A DNA stretch of 6,634 bases from Cyclobacteriaceae bacterium (GTDB lineage: Bacteria; Bacteroidota; Bacteroidia; Cytophagales; Cyclobacteriaceae). This document shows positions 6,059 through 6,634 of the stretch, one piece after another. Under the pieces are notes generated by a model. The model saw only the letters and a list, made by a program, of their open reading frames with translations, ran no database searches and had not been told where the DNA came from. The stretch covers positions 1 through 6,634 of the forward strand of contig JAOUKG010000157.1 in the NCBI GenBank assembly GCA_029882725.1. Direction: 5' to 3'. The translations under genes were made by a program, and so were the position numbers. Position 1 is the stretch's first letter. Every line of letters begins with the position of its first letter.

Positions 6059-6078
6059 GCTAATTTAATTCCACCAAC

Positions 6079-6634
6079 ATGAAAAATTTATTTTTTATAC
6101 TTATTGCAAGTTTTATTGCTGCTTGTAACCCTCGTCCCGACACAATTGCAAGCTCTCCCGAATCACCTGTATTGGCTGTAGCCAACGAACCCGAAAAATT
6201 CATGCTGGCGGCAGAACAATACAATAAATATTTACCCCTTTTGGAAGGAAAAAAAGTGGGTATGGTAACCAATGTTACGGCTCAAATCGATGGTCGGCAC
6301 GTGGTTGACATCCTGATTGAAAAAGGGGTTTCCATAAAAGCTATTTATGGGCCTGAACACGGTTTTCGCGGCGACAGTGAAGATGGAGCCAAAATTGAAG
6401 ACGGTGTTGACAGTAAAACAGGTATTCCTATATTTTCCCTTTACGGGAAAAACAGAAAACCTACGCCTGAAATGATGGAGGGCATAGAAGTTATGGTTTT
6501 TGATATTCAGGATGTTGGAGCACGATTTTACACGTTCATCAGCACCATGCATTACGCTATGGAAGCTGCCGCCGAAGCCAATATCCCTTTCATTGTTCTG
6601 GATAGACCCAACCCAAATGGAAATTATGCCGATG
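6079..6634 (+). CDS. namZ: NamZ-like exo-beta-N-acetylmuramidase lipoprotein (DUF1343, GH171), 3' end missing
   Basis: The open frame runs from the ATG at 6079 to the window end, 185 residues of about 400 expected. It begins with a lipoprotein signal peptide: MKN, a hydrophobic stretch, then a lipobox IAAC with Cys16 as the lipidated residue. Residues 17-40 look like a flexible linker. From about 45 the DUF1343 signatures follow in order: GKKVGMVTNVTA (58-68), GPEHGFRGD (91-99), IPIFSLYGKNRKPT (116-129), FDIQDVGARFYTFISTM (141-157) and VLDRPNPNG (173-181). NamZ of Bacillus removes terminal MurNAc from the non-reducing ends of peptidoglycan fragments, supporting cell-wall recycling, and the Glu of PEHG (Glu93 here) is a likely catalytic residue by family analogy. 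The protein should be anchored in the periplasm or outer membrane. No acidic surface-export motif directly follows Cys16. It is divergent from the permease, with an 80-base shared promoter region. There is no Shine-Dalgarno, and the start is fixed by the signal peptide. Confidence 0.92.
   Translation, partial: MKNLFFILIASFIAACNPRPDTIASSPESPVLAVANEPEKFMLAAEQYNKYLPLLEGKKVGMVTNVTAQIDGRHVVDILIEKGVSIKAIYGPEHGFRGDSEDGAKIEDGVDSKTGIPIFSLYGKNRKPTPEMMEGIEVMVFDIQDVGARFYTFISTMHYAMEAAAEANIPFIVLDRPNPNGNYAD

Noticed and set aside
6060..6552. Two overlapping minus-strand open frames (6272-6060 and 6552-6232)
   Set aside because: They lie almost entirely antisense to the NamZ-like gene, which has a clear signal peptide and family motifs. 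The predicted products look like shadow translations.

Overview
The window looks like chromosomal DNA of a member of the Bacteroidota. This is an inference from four things: the genes lack Shine-Dalgarno sequences, the divergent intergenic region carries promoter motifs of the Bacteroidota type (TTTG, then TAnnTTTG), the DNA is moderately AT-rich, and the gene families (a DUF1343/NamZ lipoprotein and a Lol-type permease with a divergent sequence) fit that phylum. No phage, CRISPR, tRNA or rRNA signal was seen.

Layout. Bases 1-479 hold the 3' two thirds of a GT2 polyprenol-phosphate mannosyltransferase. Bases 480-1112 are a 633-base gap without a convincing gene but rich in repeats: an imperfect terminator-like hairpin just after the glycosyltransferase, a second hairpin, a short AT palindrome, three AAACG boxes at exact 10-base spacing, and a long near-perfect inverted repeat with the core ACCTTTCGAAGGT. 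Bases 1113-4734 hold a tight two-gene unit with a 4-base spacer: an AcuC-like (class II HDAC family) deacetylase, then an 886-residue fusion of an ADP-forming acetate-CoA ligase and a C-terminal GNAT acetyltransferase, with the architecture of the lysine acetyltransferase Pat/PatZ. A perfect 44-base palindrome that includes the stop codon of the second gene separates it from a convergent LolC/LolE-type ABC permease (5998-4778, minus strand, TTG start). An 80-base divergent promoter region then leads to the start of a NamZ/DUF1343 (GH171) lipoprotein at 6079, which runs off the window end.

How the genes work together. The central pair looks like a protein acetylation writer (GNAT) and eraser (HDAC-like enzyme) made from one transcript. 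The fusion keeps the phosphohistidine site of the ligase, which as I recall is lost in the enterobacterial Pat proteins, so the same polypeptide may also interconvert acetate and acetyl-CoA. The flanking genes (lipid-linked mannose donor, lipoprotein-release-type permease, peptidoglycan-recycling muramidase) are cell-envelope functions with no clear tie to the acetylation pair. I see no clearly new multi-gene system. The most rewarding items are the writer-eraser operon with an apparently intact ligase, and the two large palindromic repeats.
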